Position numbers and translations under genes: made by a program. The notes below the pieces were generated by a model that saw only the letters and a program-made list of their open reading frames with translations, ran no database searches and was not told where the DNA came from. This document shows positions 33,986 to 45,535 of a DNA stretch of 64,000 nucleotides, one piece after another. Location of the stretch: contig NC_089588.1 in NCBI RefSeq assembly GCF_019320115.1, forward strand, positions 120,153,707 to 120,217,706, read 5' to 3'. Positions within the stretch are counted from its first letter, which is position 1; each line of letters begins with the position of its first letter. The stretch comes from Miscanthus floridulus. Its lineage: Eukaryota; Streptophyta; Magnoliopsida; Poales; Poaceae.

Positions 33986-34498
33986 ATGAAAGTAGCTCAG
34001 TCAAGACAAAAGAGTTATGCTGATAAGAGAAGAAGACCACTGGCTTTTGAAAAGAGAGACTATGTATATTTGAAAGTGTCACCCATGAAAGGAGTACAGA
34101 GATTTGGAGTGAAAAGAAAGCTTGCGCCTAGATATGTAGGGCCATACAAGATTACTGAACAGAAAGGGAAGGTCGCTTATAAGTTACAACTTCCTCCAGA
34201 GATGAGTGCAATATTCGATGTCTTCCATGTTTCTCAGTTTTAGAGATGTCTTCGCATACCTAAGGAAGCCATTGCACCCACCAACATTAAGCTCCAATCG
34301 GATTTGACCTATGAAGAGAAACCAATCCGAGTGTTAGAAGAGATGGAAAGAGTAACCCAGAGTAAGGTCATTAAGTTCTACAAGGTGGTGTGGAATAATC
34401 ACAGTGAACAAGATGCCACGTGGGAACGAGAGGATTATTTACGTGAGGTTTATCCCGCCTTTGTCCAAGAATGGTATGTCTTGCAAATCTCGAGATGA
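33986..34498 (+). pseudogene. Integrase C-terminus and chromodomain of element B
   Basis: The segment KLAPRYVGPYKITEQKGKVA and FDVFHVSQF form the integrase C-terminal part; a TAG sits at about 34241. The chromodomain follows: ERVTQSKVIKFYKVVW, then NNHSEQDATWEREDYL, matching the conserved W-x-N-H-x5-ATWE pattern of Tekay-type chromoviruses. The stop is at 34496-34498, just before the polypurine tract. Confidence 0.9.
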
Positions 34499-34507
34499 GA
34501 TTTTTAT

Positions 34508-34520
34508 AAGGGGGAGGAGT
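34508..34520 (+). other. Polypurine tract of element B
   Basis: AAGGGGGAGGAGT directly precedes the TG of the 3' LTR at 34521; it primes plus-strand synthesis in this element class. Confidence 0.85.
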
Positions 34521-37500
34521 TGTAACACCCTAGGTGTTAGGCTTGCATAATTTGACTTGCATTGCATGAGCATAAGCATCAAGCATTCATATGCAAGCTT
34601 TTACATGTGAAACATATAAAACATGCCTTGTTATTTCATGTTTCCTTTATGTATGCTTATGATCATGAGTGAATAAGTGTAAGTGGTTGATGTTAGTCAC
34701 TAAAACACCTTAGCTACACTTAGGATGACTAATGGAACATTGTTCATGTAGACCACTTTGTCTAATTAAGCTCCTAAGTGATAATATGCATGTTGACCTG
34801 GGGAGTTTTACGTTTAACCAATGTATGAAATGCTTGTGTGAACTTAGGAATACATTAAACATGTTTAGAATGTCATTATGAACAACTTTGGTATTCATGA
34901 CTAGGGCTAGGTTGGTCACAAAGTCATAGTTCTAATGTAAGCCATCATTTGAAAGTAGTATATTTGACCTAGTTTGAACTATGTCATAAAGACATTGCAT
35001 GGATGTGTTCACTAAAGCAAAGTTGTAGTATTTGAGTAGAGCAACAACTTTTATTTTTGGGTCATGAGCTAATTTAGTGCATAGCTTGGTCTTTTTGAGC
35101 TCACAAAAATCCACATTTCACTGTTTTTCAACACTTAGAAAATTTTCTAAGTCACAGCTGATTTCCAGTTTGATTGGCTCGACTTTGAGATGATTTTTCT
35201 CCTTATCCATTGAGAATTGGGACTTCATCTTTTAATAGAAATTGTAGATGGTATGTAGGGCTACCACTTTTGTTAAGATAGTTTTTGCTAATGCGCTGTG
35301 GATTAGGAGTTTGAACGGCATCAAATCGGGCTGTCAGACACGGATGCTATCTCTGATGGCGGCCGAGCTCACGCCATCGTGGTCGTCCAAGCACTGGCTG
35401 TGCGTGCCATTTGGTGACCGTACGCTGGCGTAGGGCTCGCTCATTAGGCAACGACCGCTAGCAAGACTCCAACGACGCGTTTAAGCCACCACAGCACCAG
35501 TCATTTCCCCCTCGCTCGCATCCTCGCTCTCAGCTGCTCACTGCGCTCGCCATCGCCGTCATAGCAGCTCTGCCGAGCTCATGCATGCTCACCGCCACCC
35601 CATTCTCTAATTCACTACACTCATAGCTTTGCCTCGCTCTGGTCTACCATTCCCACCAAGCCACGCTCACAGTCGTGCCCTTGGTAAGCCACATTTCGTG
35701 TTGCGTCACCGTGGGTGCGTCCCCACCGGAGTTCCGCCATGGCCGCCGTCGTGGCCATGTTTCCTCGCTGCACCTTTTGCTTCTCTCTTCCCTGTCCTAG
35801 AACTGCCTCCATGTCGTATTACTCACGTACAGCGCTGATCCCATGCTACCGTGCGGTTCCGCTAGAACACGCCACCGGCGCCGCCGTGGTCGCCATGCCC
35901 ACCGTGGCATGCGAGTTTGCCGCAGCGTAGCTTCCCCACCCTTCCATCCTCCTTTTGAGCGCACAGATTAGAGCAACCCTAGGTCTAGTTGTTGGCATGA
36001 CAAAGACCCTTGTCTCGCCGCCATTTAGTCAGAACGGTGACCTCACCGTTGAGCTCTGTGCGCCGTCGTGCGGCGGTGCATGTGGTCGAGCTCACCCGTA
36101 GCTTCCACCGAGTCCTAGTTACCTTCGGAAGCTCTGTTGGACCACCCCGAATCCTAGGAAGCCATTGCATTACCAAGCCCTAACCAAAGTTGGCCGGCGT
36201 ACCGCCACGCCATCGCTGCCGTCCGCCATGGTCGTCGGTGAGGAGTTTACGTGCTTCTTTCGGCCATGCAAGACCATCACCGGGTGCGGACGGAAGAGTA
36301 GATCACGTTGGTGTAGTCACTACCGCCGGCGAGCTCATCGTCGGTGAGAAACCATTGGCTGGACCTCTCCCCTATTTCTATCTCTCTAACATGTGGGGCC
36401 CGACTGACCAACGGGTCCCAGCTGTAAGTGGTTGTAGGGTTGAGGGCTAGTTCATTTATTTCCAATTTAGATGCAATTTTTGAAAAATCATAAGTGGAGT
36501 TCTAGATGTCCATTTTTGGTGAACCAAATTTAGTTGTGTTCCTTATGAAGTGTTGTATTTTATAAAAATATTATATCTACAGTTTCTAATATTTTTATTG
36601 GTTATTAAAATGTATTAAATAAATACTTTTTGAATGTTTGCAATCTTGTAAATTAGATATCTTGAGCTAGAAATGTGATAAAATTGTGATTCCAATTTTG
36701 CTAGTCTTGTTTTGACATGCTCTGGCTAGGAAAAATATTAAGCTTGCAGTAAACTTGATGGAAATATGATCTTTCTATTTATCTATTAATAAATGGCATT
36801 TTCTGAGGAAAATTATAGGGATAAAAATATGTAACATATTGCTATACAAATTTTTGTACAGTAGTATGGCACTAGTATGAAGCTAGGAAAAATATATAAT
36901 CTATTGTTTGACACTTTTCAATAGGATTTACTATTTTTACTAAAATAACCCATGCTAGTTTGTCATTTTTGTTGGGGATGTTATACATGTACAAATGGTA
37001 TGAAATTTTCACAATAGCCTATTGTGAGTACTAGGAAGCTACTGTAATTTTATGAGAATTTATTGTGCAAATTTGATGTATGTTTGTTATTTCCCCTAAT
37101 TATTTAATTAAATTAATAAAGGCATTTAATTAATTAAATTGTGATTGACCCTGATGTTTTCTATGGTGCTTGTGATGCATAGTGACTGTTAATGTCCATA
37201 GTAAGACTTAGAAGCAATTCATTGTATGCAACTAATTAATTGTTACTTTGTAATTCCAATAGATGGTTGCATGTATAGTTTCAGTTGTGTGGATGATTTC
37301 ATGTTGATAATGACCTTTCCTATAAAACTTGTTAATAACAAACTTGTATATACCTTACTAATCTACCTTGTGTTAAATTTTCATAATCATAGGCCTTGGG
37401 GTTTAAGAGTTTTGGCAGTTAGTAGTTTGCTGTCCTAATTATTTACTTTCTGGACAGATTTGATTGACTGAATTGTTTGACCTAGATAACGGTTGAATCA

Positions 37501-39073
37501 CATTAAGAGTATTAAAAGAAAGTTGAGGAAAATTTTGTAAGCTTTCCATAATGTCCACAACCATATGATTTCGATGTATATAACTCCAGTTATGGTTAAA
37601 ACAAATAGCTGTTGTTTTATAGTTTGGTAAATGACTAGCAGAAGTATTTGCTTAAGTAATGGAGAAGAGATATGCACCTACTCAGTAAAATAGGATGCAC
37701 TTGTTATTACTTTGACACCATGCTGTTGAAATTACTTACAAGGATACATTCATAACGTTTTATCATATTATACGTGTCATCATACATGCATTCGTGATAT
37801 CTTATGCCATATTCATGCATATAGGATCAACTGAGATAACGTTGCTGGAATTCAACAAAGAAGAGGAAGGAGATCAGTAGGAGAATTCTCAAGCCACAGA
37901 TCCTAAAGAAGAGGAGCAGACTCTAGAAGAGCTCCTAGAGTGCCCTGATCACTGCCCCACCTCTTTTCTCAAAGGCAAGCCCCGTAGCATTCTAAGTCTC
38001 CCAGTGTTTTATAAAATACTACTTGAGTACTTTATGTTTGATGCATTAGGTTATAAGAGTTGATTGGAAACACTCTAGATGATAGTAAGGATGTGTGGAG
38101 AGCCAGGCATGAGCCCAAGGGTAGGGTAGTCCTGATCGTCCTGGCAGCTGGTTGTCCCTGATTGTGCGACGTTGGGCAAACCCGTGAAATATGTACCTGA
38201 GTCATACAAAAGGTGACCTAAGGCTACCGTGGCTGGTAAACCTGGGTTTGTGTTGGGAATAAATTCCTAGCTGGTTGAAATCTATTTGAATCGTCGTCTC
38301 TCCCGGATAGTGAGAAACTTGGCTAGCTCCAACATCGTAGTAATTGTATTATGGAATGTGATGGTTCGGATAAACATGGAATTACTACACTGGCTATGGT
38401 TACTATTGTATGCTCTTAAAATGATATACCACATGTTTGGCATAGGATAGTTGCTAATCTAGAGATGAATAGCTATAATTAACTTGATGACCAAAGTATA
38501 ATTGTATAATTGAGTTAATCGCTTTTTATGCAAAATATTGTCAAGCTACGTCCACTTATAAAGCCTTGCATAATCCTTGGAGTCAATTTATTTCTAGTTT
38601 ATGATGGGTAAGTCTAGCTGAGTACCTTCTCGTACTCAGGGTTTTATTTCCATTATTATAGATGGCACAGTGTGTCATGGGTATTGCAAGAATTGCTTCT
38701 ATCCCACCGTGGATGAGGAGTGAGCCTTGGGCAGGCATCTTTAATAATCCTTCTATATGCTTTTGTGGATTGTAATCATGTGTTGGCACTGTAATTGAAC
38801 TATCTTGGCAAATGCTACTTTCGAACTTAATTTGCTTCTACTACTATCTATCGAACTTGGTTTGTAATAACTCTATTTGTACTATGATGAAGGAACTGTA
38901 TTTGTAAACTTTATGTAATATGTGGCATATATGTTGAATCATGTACGATCTTGGTTGTATGTGGATCGTTTATCGAGACCCGTCGTGGTACTCGATAGAC
39001 TACTAGGTTTATATGGGCTCAAGTATGACAGTGCGATCACTTGTGGGCTACCATTGTACTTGTGCTCTTATCA
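34521..39073 (+). mobile_element. 3' LTR of element B (4553 bp)
   Basis: TGTAACACCC ... CTCTTATCA. It aligns with 16332-21253 except for a 385-bp deletion near 38075. GC-rich leader-like sequence occurs at about 35330-36380. Small open frames in it are not conserved between the two copies and are not counted. Confidence 0.92.
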
Positions 39074-39835
39074 ATTGGTCGGTTCTGTGATAGTGCGCGG
39101 CCGAGTATTAGTTCTAGAGGCATGTCCGTGAAGCCTCCTCTTCTTGGCCTCCATCTCTTTGCGCTTATTATCAATGACAATGGCATGATTCACCAGCGTC
39201 TGAAAATTGGGGTATATATTGGACATAAGCTAGGGTTACAGCCCATCATACAGACCCTTGAGAAAGCGGCGTTGCCTATCAGTATCATCGGCCACCTCAT
39301 TCGGAGTGTAATGTGACAACTAAACAAACTTGTCACGATACTTAGCCATAGACATGGATCCCTACTTCAGAGCTCTGAATTCCTCCTGCTTGAGCTCTAT
39401 CAATCCTTCAGATATGTGGTAGGACCTAAAATTCTCTCTAAATTCCTGCCAGGTGATAGGAGGAGCATTGGCGGGACGTCCATACTCAAATGACTCCCAT
39501 CAGTCTTGAGCTTCTCCCTAGAGCTGTCCTGAAGCGTACAACACCTTCTGCTGATCATTGTACTACGCTATGTTGAGATGTTTTTCCACTGCACGAAGCC
39601 AATCATCTACTTCCAGTGGATCAGTGGCATGAGAAAACATTAGGGGATGGCCCTTCAAAAATTCACCACACTTGTCACGCGGTGCTCCACCAACTGGATG
39701 GTTCTGCTGATTCTGCACCAACGCTTGCATGAGCTGTGTCTGCACTGCCAGAAGTTGCTCAATTGTCGGTGGTGGTGGTGGTGGTGGATGTGGGGGAACA
39801 CCTCCACGGCCTTGGCATCTTCCTCTTATTGACAT
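39074..39835 (-). pseudogene. Gag N-terminal part of element A
   Basis: From an ATG at 39833-39835 the frame gives a Gly/Pro-rich N-terminus with a run of Pro codons (simple repeat about 39760-39800), then PTIEQLLAVQTQLMQAL, DPLEVDDWLRAVEKHLNIA and, past stops, WQEFRENFRSYHISEGLI and YTPNEVADDTDRQRRFLKG, the usual Gag core of this lineage. It ends at the junction with B; the zinc-knuckle part is at 15912-16331. Confidence 0.82.
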
Positions 39836-40516
39836 ATGCCATGCAACACAAATATTCAAATTTTAGAGATCTCTAAGTTAGAATACATTCTAAAATTTTT
39901 TTGGACGAGTTCCAACATCAGTAGCTCGGTAAAACAGTCATATCTAGAGTTCTAGATATCCAAAAGAGACGTACTTTATATGGTTGGAAATCATAAGAAA
40001 TTATCTACAACTTTTATTCAGACCAGATTCCCAGATTCTATCATTAGATTACTCAAAAATAGGATACAACCCAAACTGTTCTAGATTCTAGACTGCGCAG
40101 AAACTTTATCTTGAAATAGAGATATCTCACAAACCAGATTAGATATTGGGGTGATTATAGAGGCATTGGAAAGATACTTAAGTCTAGTTATTCTCATAAA
40201 AAAATCATAATTTTTGGTCAAGTAGATTTTAATTGGCATTGAGATAAGGGCAGACTGCTCCGAAATGCAGATCCAAGAGAACAAGATGTACCAAACCCAA
40301 CTATTTATTTATTGACTCAAACTTTAATATTCTTAACTATGGAACTTGCGAACAGGCCCACAAAGTTCCAGCACTCATTACAAAAATCCAAGTCATACAT
40401 AAACATAATAACAAATCAACTAGGCACACCAATGTTCACACCGCACTAATAGACTTGACTAGACTCAACTTGACTCATTCTACTATCGTTTTATTACAAA
40501 AAAGGGACTCCAACAA
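39836..40516 (-). other. Spacer between upstream ORF and gag of element A
   Basis: AT-rich with no coding or repeat signal recognised. It corresponds in position to 29737-30107 of element B but is longer. Confidence 0.4.
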
Positions 40517-41329
40517 CTATGGACGAGGTTTATGGGAAAGCTCCTCGTACATCTTTGGCAGGTTGAGGCACACCCTTTGCTCATCTATCACCTGTTGGTG
40601 TCTCTTAATGGTTTTCTGCTGTGCCTTCAACTGATCCTCCAGTCGGCGAATCTTTGTTACGGACTCATAGCCAAAGTGTACCATCGCTTGGGTAGTTGGA
40701 TCCGTGCCCTGAGGGTCCATCATTGCCCAGTCCAACTCATGGTGCTGGCGAGGGAGGAATTGATATTGGTCATCCTTCATATCCTCGAATCGACAACCAC
40801 GGAGACCCATGCACGCTGCAGCGGCTGCATCTTCTATGCTATCCTCCATGGTGGCACAGTGAGCATGATGCGCATAGTTTGAGTCCAACTGGTATGCGCC
40901 CTTCTGTTCGTCCTTGATGGAGATGCACACCCTGGTCTTCCAATAGGTGTCTTCTAGAGGGTGTGTATGCTCATTGCAGATGTACTCAACAGTTGCATCC
41001 CAATCACCGTAGTAGGTCTGAAGAATTCCCATGAGTTGGTGGTGCGAAACGGAGGATTCACACCCTGGCTTATACCAGACCTTTGTCATCCATCCTAGGG
41101 GTGGGATCGGCTCATCCTCTTCAATGGCGTCCTCCTCCTCATCATCGTCGGACAGTAAGACGACCTCGACTTCTTCAGGTTCCTCCTGGACTAGCTTAGG
41201 CGTAGGTACAGGTGTTGGCGAATCAAATTCTGGTTCTTAGGGTACCTCCTCCTCAGGCTCCATGGACAAACCACAAGGTGGGTAGTAACCTCCGGTGCTG
41301 ATGCAGGCAGTCTTACTGGCACAAGGCAT
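40517..41329 (-). pseudogene. ORF upstream of gag in element A (acidic coiled-coil protein)
   Basis: An ATG at 41327-41329 opens a frame of 271 codons with a single internal TAA near 41240. Features in order: Gly/Tyr-rich start, a Pro/Val/Glu linker, a very acidic block (SDDDEEEDAIEEDEPIPP), a middle part with GWMTKVWYKPG and YGDWDATVEYICNEHTHP, a short Ala-rich helix, and a C-terminal coiled coil (IRRLEDQLKAQQKTIKRHQQ). It lies between the primer site and gag. Element B has a decayed ORF at the same place with the same acidic/coiled-coil character. I do not recognise a known function. Confidence 0.7.
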
Positions 41330-41502
41330 CTACAGAATTAGATTTAGTTAGATTAGAAGCAATAATTTTCATAATAGAGTAAGGCAAAAGAAGCATAAAA
41401 CTTTAGCAAATAACAAGGGTGAGATGGAAATCATGAAATGAGTGAAACAAAAGAAGCTAAAACTACCATTGCTAACTGGGCTTGTGTCCTACAGTCAACA
41501 CG

Positions 41503-41514
41503 GCTCTGATACCA
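41503..41514 (-). other. Primer-binding site of element A
   Basis: On the minus strand TGGTATCAGAGC follows the LTR end after three bases; complementary to initiator tRNA-Met. Confidence 0.88.
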
Positions 41515-41517
41515 ATC

Positions 41518-44232
41518 TGTCACATCCGATTTTAAGGATAAAATGGGATGCAAAATCTTATGTGCGCCTAGAGATCAGTCACACACATAAGCCGACAAAT
41601 TATGAATAGTATTATCACAAGTGTTTATTACATCATGAATAAGACAGAGTCTTCACATAAATGTAGTGGAAGTACAAAAGATCTCTCGTGAAAGCTCCAT
41701 ATCATAGGGACGTCAACTGGTTAACCATAAGTCTAGTAATCCTCAGAGAAATCGTCATTACCATAGCCATCTGTTACCCATCCGGGATTTTTATCCAAAT
41801 AATGAAAATGAACAAGCATAAGTACATGTCATACTCAACAAGTGTAACATGGGGTTCATGAGGCTCAAAAGGCTTGACACAGGTTTAACAGCATTCAGCT
41901 TTTAGTTGTCACAATTTTAGCTTAAGAGTAGCAACAAGTTGTTGCAATTCTCAATGCAAAACACATGATCAATGTAAACATGAATAATGAATAGCATAAA
42001 CAGATAATTCTTAGTGTTCATCTATTCCATAATGGTTCCAAGACCGCTCATGACTGTGAGCACGGCTGATATACCAGTTTTACACTCTATAGAGGTTGTA
42101 CACTTTCACTATGAGTCGTGATACCCATATGCCCGGGTTAATTACTCCCAAAACACTTCCAAGGTGAGCAGGCAGGGGTCACTATGAAGCCTTTCAAAGG
42201 TTCATCTAATAAGTTTGGGTCATTAGATTCACTCGGCAAATAGATGTAGAGCCCCCCTTCCCAATATCACATTGACACGCAGCCTATACACATGGGGACA
42301 GAGGCCGCACTATACCCGATTCGGCAAGCCATTCTTATGCCAATAAAGGTAACCACTAACAAGCTAGAAAAGGTCCTCATACTGAGCTAAAGCCAGAGCC
42401 ATGTAGCCCTCACAGCTGTACTGTAAGTCCTGGATGATCACTTACATATAAGTCCTTAGGGAGAGGAATATGAAGCATTTAGAAAGTAGCTAAATACTTC
42501 AGCCCCTTGTTTCCAAGTTGCTAAAAAGTCATATTTTAATGTTTATTGCATGTACCATTAGTCAAGTTATAAGATCATGGTTTAATTGAGCACTAGCAAA
42601 GCTACCCAATGCATATCCTGTAGGTGTAAGGTATAAGTTCAATTCTAGGGAATCCCTATCAAGGCGACACATGCAACATGATTTTAATGTATTGAAGTAA
42701 ATAGGAAACATGGATGATCCCATGCTATACTTGCCTTGAGCCAAGTACACCTAATGATCCGGCACGTCAAAGTAATACTCTTGGTCTCCCACGAATTGCT
42801 CACCGTCTATACTCGATAATCACAGCAATAAGCATCCAAAAGCAATTATGCATAGCAAACAAAAGCTATAGATTAGAATAGTACACCAATAGCATAAAAT
42901 CAAGATGAAAAGTTTGGAAAACGAATCTATGTCTCGCTACAAACACACAGACACGAAGATCACAAAAATCAGAGCTAAAACAAAGTAGTTATGAATTAAA
43001 CAAGATTTCCTATAGTAAAATAATAGATTAAATCTAACCTTAAATTTTAAAAGTTGAAAACCTACATAACAGTAGTATGAACATGAAGATTATGGAATTA
43101 ACGCAACTTGAACGGATCAAATCAGAGTTAAAACGGAGATTTTAGGGCTAAAACAAGATTAGTGGCAACATTGTAAATAAGTGAAAATGTATTTTAGATC
43201 TAACCGAACCAAAGTACACTTTCAAAAGAAGAAAACAAAATCTGGAAAGATGCTATGGACTGCGGGTTAGATCTAATTAGTTGTAAGGGGTTTTTTGCAA
43301 AAATGCCAGCGAAGGGGTATCCTTCGATATGGGATGTTGGAATAGATGCGGGCGGCCGGGATTGGATCGGACGGTGTAGGTGGCTGGCGGCGAGCTCATT
43401 TGCGGCGACGCCATGGCCGCAGCAGCGGCGCTCGGCGAACTTAAGCCTACGGTCCACCATTTGACGAACCGGAGACATGGGGAGAAAGAGGGAGCGACGG
43501 CGGACTCACCTAGGGTTTCCTCGGCGGCGGAGAGGGAACATGATGGGTGCGGGGCTCGACGAGGCGGGCGGCGGCTCTCCAAGCGCGCGGCGGCGCTGAT
43601 ATAGGGCACGGGGCGTCTCAACGAGGATGGCTGTGGCACTGGAGGGCGGAGTGGGGAGGCGGCGCGGCTCGGCCTGCTATTTATGAGGCTGGGTTGGCTT
43701 GGGCGGCACGGCATGGCACGTAGAGGAGGCGGACACGAACGGCGTCGGAGATGGTGTCCGCGCCGAACACGATCCGATGAAGGAGACCCCGACAGGTGGG
43801 CTAGGGCGGTCAGCGACTCAGAGAGGGAGGGGAACACGCGGGCGCGGCGCAGACCTGGGCCAGTGCTGCTGCTAGGCCGACGCGGGGAAGTAGAAGGCTG
43901 CGCGGGAAACGGGCCGAGGGAGATGGGCCAGCACGGAGAAGCAAGGCCGGTTGGGCCAAAAGAGAGGAAGAGTGAGGGAGTAAAACATTGTCTTTTCTTT
44001 TTATTTTCAAAACTTTTTCCAAAGAAAATTTTAAATGGATTTTGAATTTGAATCAAACCAAGCATCACAAAAACCCCAATGCAACAGCATGAATGCACAG
44101 TCATGTATGTTGACCTATATTTGGTTTTAATTCCAGCAAAATTATTATTTTCCTAAATTCAAATGCCCACAAAAATGCACAATAAATCAATTTCTCCTAT
44201 TTCAAAATTATTGCAAATTTTAGGGTGTTACA
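41518..44232 (-). mobile_element. 5' LTR of element A (2715 bp)
   Basis: It matches 9893-12618 end to end. A 275-codon open frame (43277-44104, minus strand) overlaps the GC-rich island, as in the other LTR, but start codons are not conserved. The TATA-like motif is at about 43677-43687. Confidence 0.92.
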
Positions 44233-44237
44233 AGGGT
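44233..44237. repeat. Target-site duplication of element A, right copy (agggt)
   Basis: Identical to 9888-9892; it marks the right boundary of element A and the return to host sequence. Confidence 0.9.
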
Positions 44238-45222
44238 CTGATCAAAGTTCATATACAAAGTAATATTAACAAAAAGAATAAGCAGGAAATGCTTGGGGGG
44301 AAAAACAATAAGCAGGAACCTTTCACAAAGTTAGGATGTGATTTGAGTTTTGACAAGCACTACAATGCTTGGGAAGAATGGGTAAGGGACAACTGGAAAT
44401 GACTAGGCATCTTTTTAATATTTTTACTGATATTACCTTCTTATGAAAACTTGCAAAAAGGGTGACATAAAGACAATCACTTTTTTAGCTAAAATCCTAG
44501 GAAACTATAATGCCAATTTCTTATATTACAGAAAAAGATGTACTGACATGGTGTCACCATTGTTTCCATTAGTTGATTCACTACAAAGTAAAGGGTTCAA
44601 CACCAAGGAAGCTAGGTTGCCAGTCTATTCAATCTGGTAGCACAGGACATAAAAATATGGTACTCAGGAAACAAGAAGCTGTAGTAGTCGCAACAACTGA
44701 GAAAAATGGAGATGCCAAACTGTTGCCTTTGGAGGAAGGTAAACATGGAATAACAAATTTTCATCAAAGTTGTCTGATAGTCCAACACTGTGACTTCAGC
44801 AATGCAAGGCAGCAGTCAAATGAGTCAAGGATACATACACCCGAGCCTTATAACTGCACTAGTCACTTGAGGAAACAATAAAAATGCTCAGAATGAAAAT
44901 TTAAAGAACATCATCAGATCCGTGCAAGGAAGAATGCATGCATATGGTTGATTCCTGGGCAGGTATGTGGAGTTCTGGTCAAGTGGGAAATATGCCATCT
45001 AAGTTGTCTCTCAATAAGTTATCTGCTGAACTGACACTTATGCCTCTTGTAAAATTTGCAAGACTTTCACATTGTAGTGCTTTGATGGTATTTTACACAG
45101 TATAAGTTCATTCGTCTAGCATTCTCCATATTCTAAACTAAATTAAGATAAACCGTATATGATATTGAACTTCCTTCTGTAAATCTGATATTAGGTATGA
45201 TTTGCATCATGCAGAAGGATAT
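44238..45222. other. Host sequence downstream of the ubiquitin-like gene
   Basis: No confident gene. Two short plus-strand frames (44443-44640 and 44573-44881) lack known domains and a coherent splice structure. On the minus strand this would be the 3' flank of the host gene. The element A insertion lies about 1 kb past the proposed stop codon. Confidence 0.4.
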
Positions 45223-45313
45223 CTAGACATGTTTTTCAACAATTTTTTGAGAAAGTGCAGATAAATACCTAGATGTGAAGGATAACAAAAGTGGCAGGTA
45301 CACCCTACCTGAG
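45223..45313 (-). CDS. Host gene, candidate last exon (exon 16)
   Basis: On the minus strand an acceptor (acttgcag) opens a frame that joins in phase with the preceding exon (GA plus C) and runs 30 codons to a TAG at 45223-45225, including SGRVYLPLLLSF and SALSQKIVEKHV. It is proposed only because the phase fits and no stop intervenes. Without transcripts it could also be chance open sequence. Confidence 0.4.
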
Positions 45314-45395
45314 CTGCAAGTAGCCTACAAGTTATAAATGTTAGATTTCCATTTTAAACGATGAGACAAAGTAAGCTACAGGTTTTAAAACATAC

Positions 45396-45535
45396 TCCTG
45401 CTCAATGTCAACTTTGTCACTGATGATCCAACCATAAATGATGTCAGGAATCAAATTTGGATTGTTTCCAGGTATCATAAGCTCAATGCCATCATCATTC
45501 TTGATTGTTTCCTTCCAAGTCTTAGAAGACTTGTC
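45396..45535 (-). CDS. Host gene, exon 15
   Basis: Acceptor ttttttctag, 140 bp, donor GTATGT. It encodes 46 full codons including DKSSKTWKETIKNDDGIE and IPDIIYGWIISDKVDIE. It continues in phase 0 from the end of exon 14. The balanced, Trp-containing sequence with clean splice sites on both sides is typical of real exons. No domain is recognised. Confidence 0.65.

Larger units (their letters stand above)
16332..39073 (+). mobile_element. Element B: long-LTR Tekay/Del-type chromovirus nested in A
   Basis: Plus-strand Ty3/gypsy element with 5' LTR 16332-21253, internal region 28921-34520 and 3' LTR 34521-39073. A truncated Sirevirus (C) occupies 21254-28920 and has replaced B's primer site and the start of its internal region. 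B interrupts the gag gene of A. By hand I count about 10 differences in the first 345 aligned LTR bases, fewer than for A, agreeing with later insertion. Internal order is upstream acidic ORF, gag, protease, RT, RNase H, integrase, chromodomain, polypurine tract. Many TAG codons make it defective. Confidence 0.9.
9893..44232 (-). mobile_element. Element A: Tekay/Del-type chromovirus (Ty3/gypsy), split by element B
   Basis: Two LTRs in minus orientation (9893-12618 and 41518-44232, about 2.72 kb each) with TG...CA ends are flanked by a perfect agggt duplication. Reading leftwards from the right LTR: tRNA-Met primer site, an acidic ORF upstream of gag, gag, then a 22.7-kb interruption by element B inside gag, then zinc knuckle, protease remnant, RT, RNase H, integrase, chromodomain, polypurine tract and left LTR. 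By hand I count about 18 substitutions in the first 285 aligned LTR bases, more than between the LTRs of B. Many stops and a lost protease site make it non-autonomous. Confidence 0.92.

Noticed and set aside
44443..44881. Plus-strand short ORFs as exons of a second host gene
   Set aside because: No consistent splice sites or recognisable domain; they may be chance frames in the 3' flank of the minus-strand gene.
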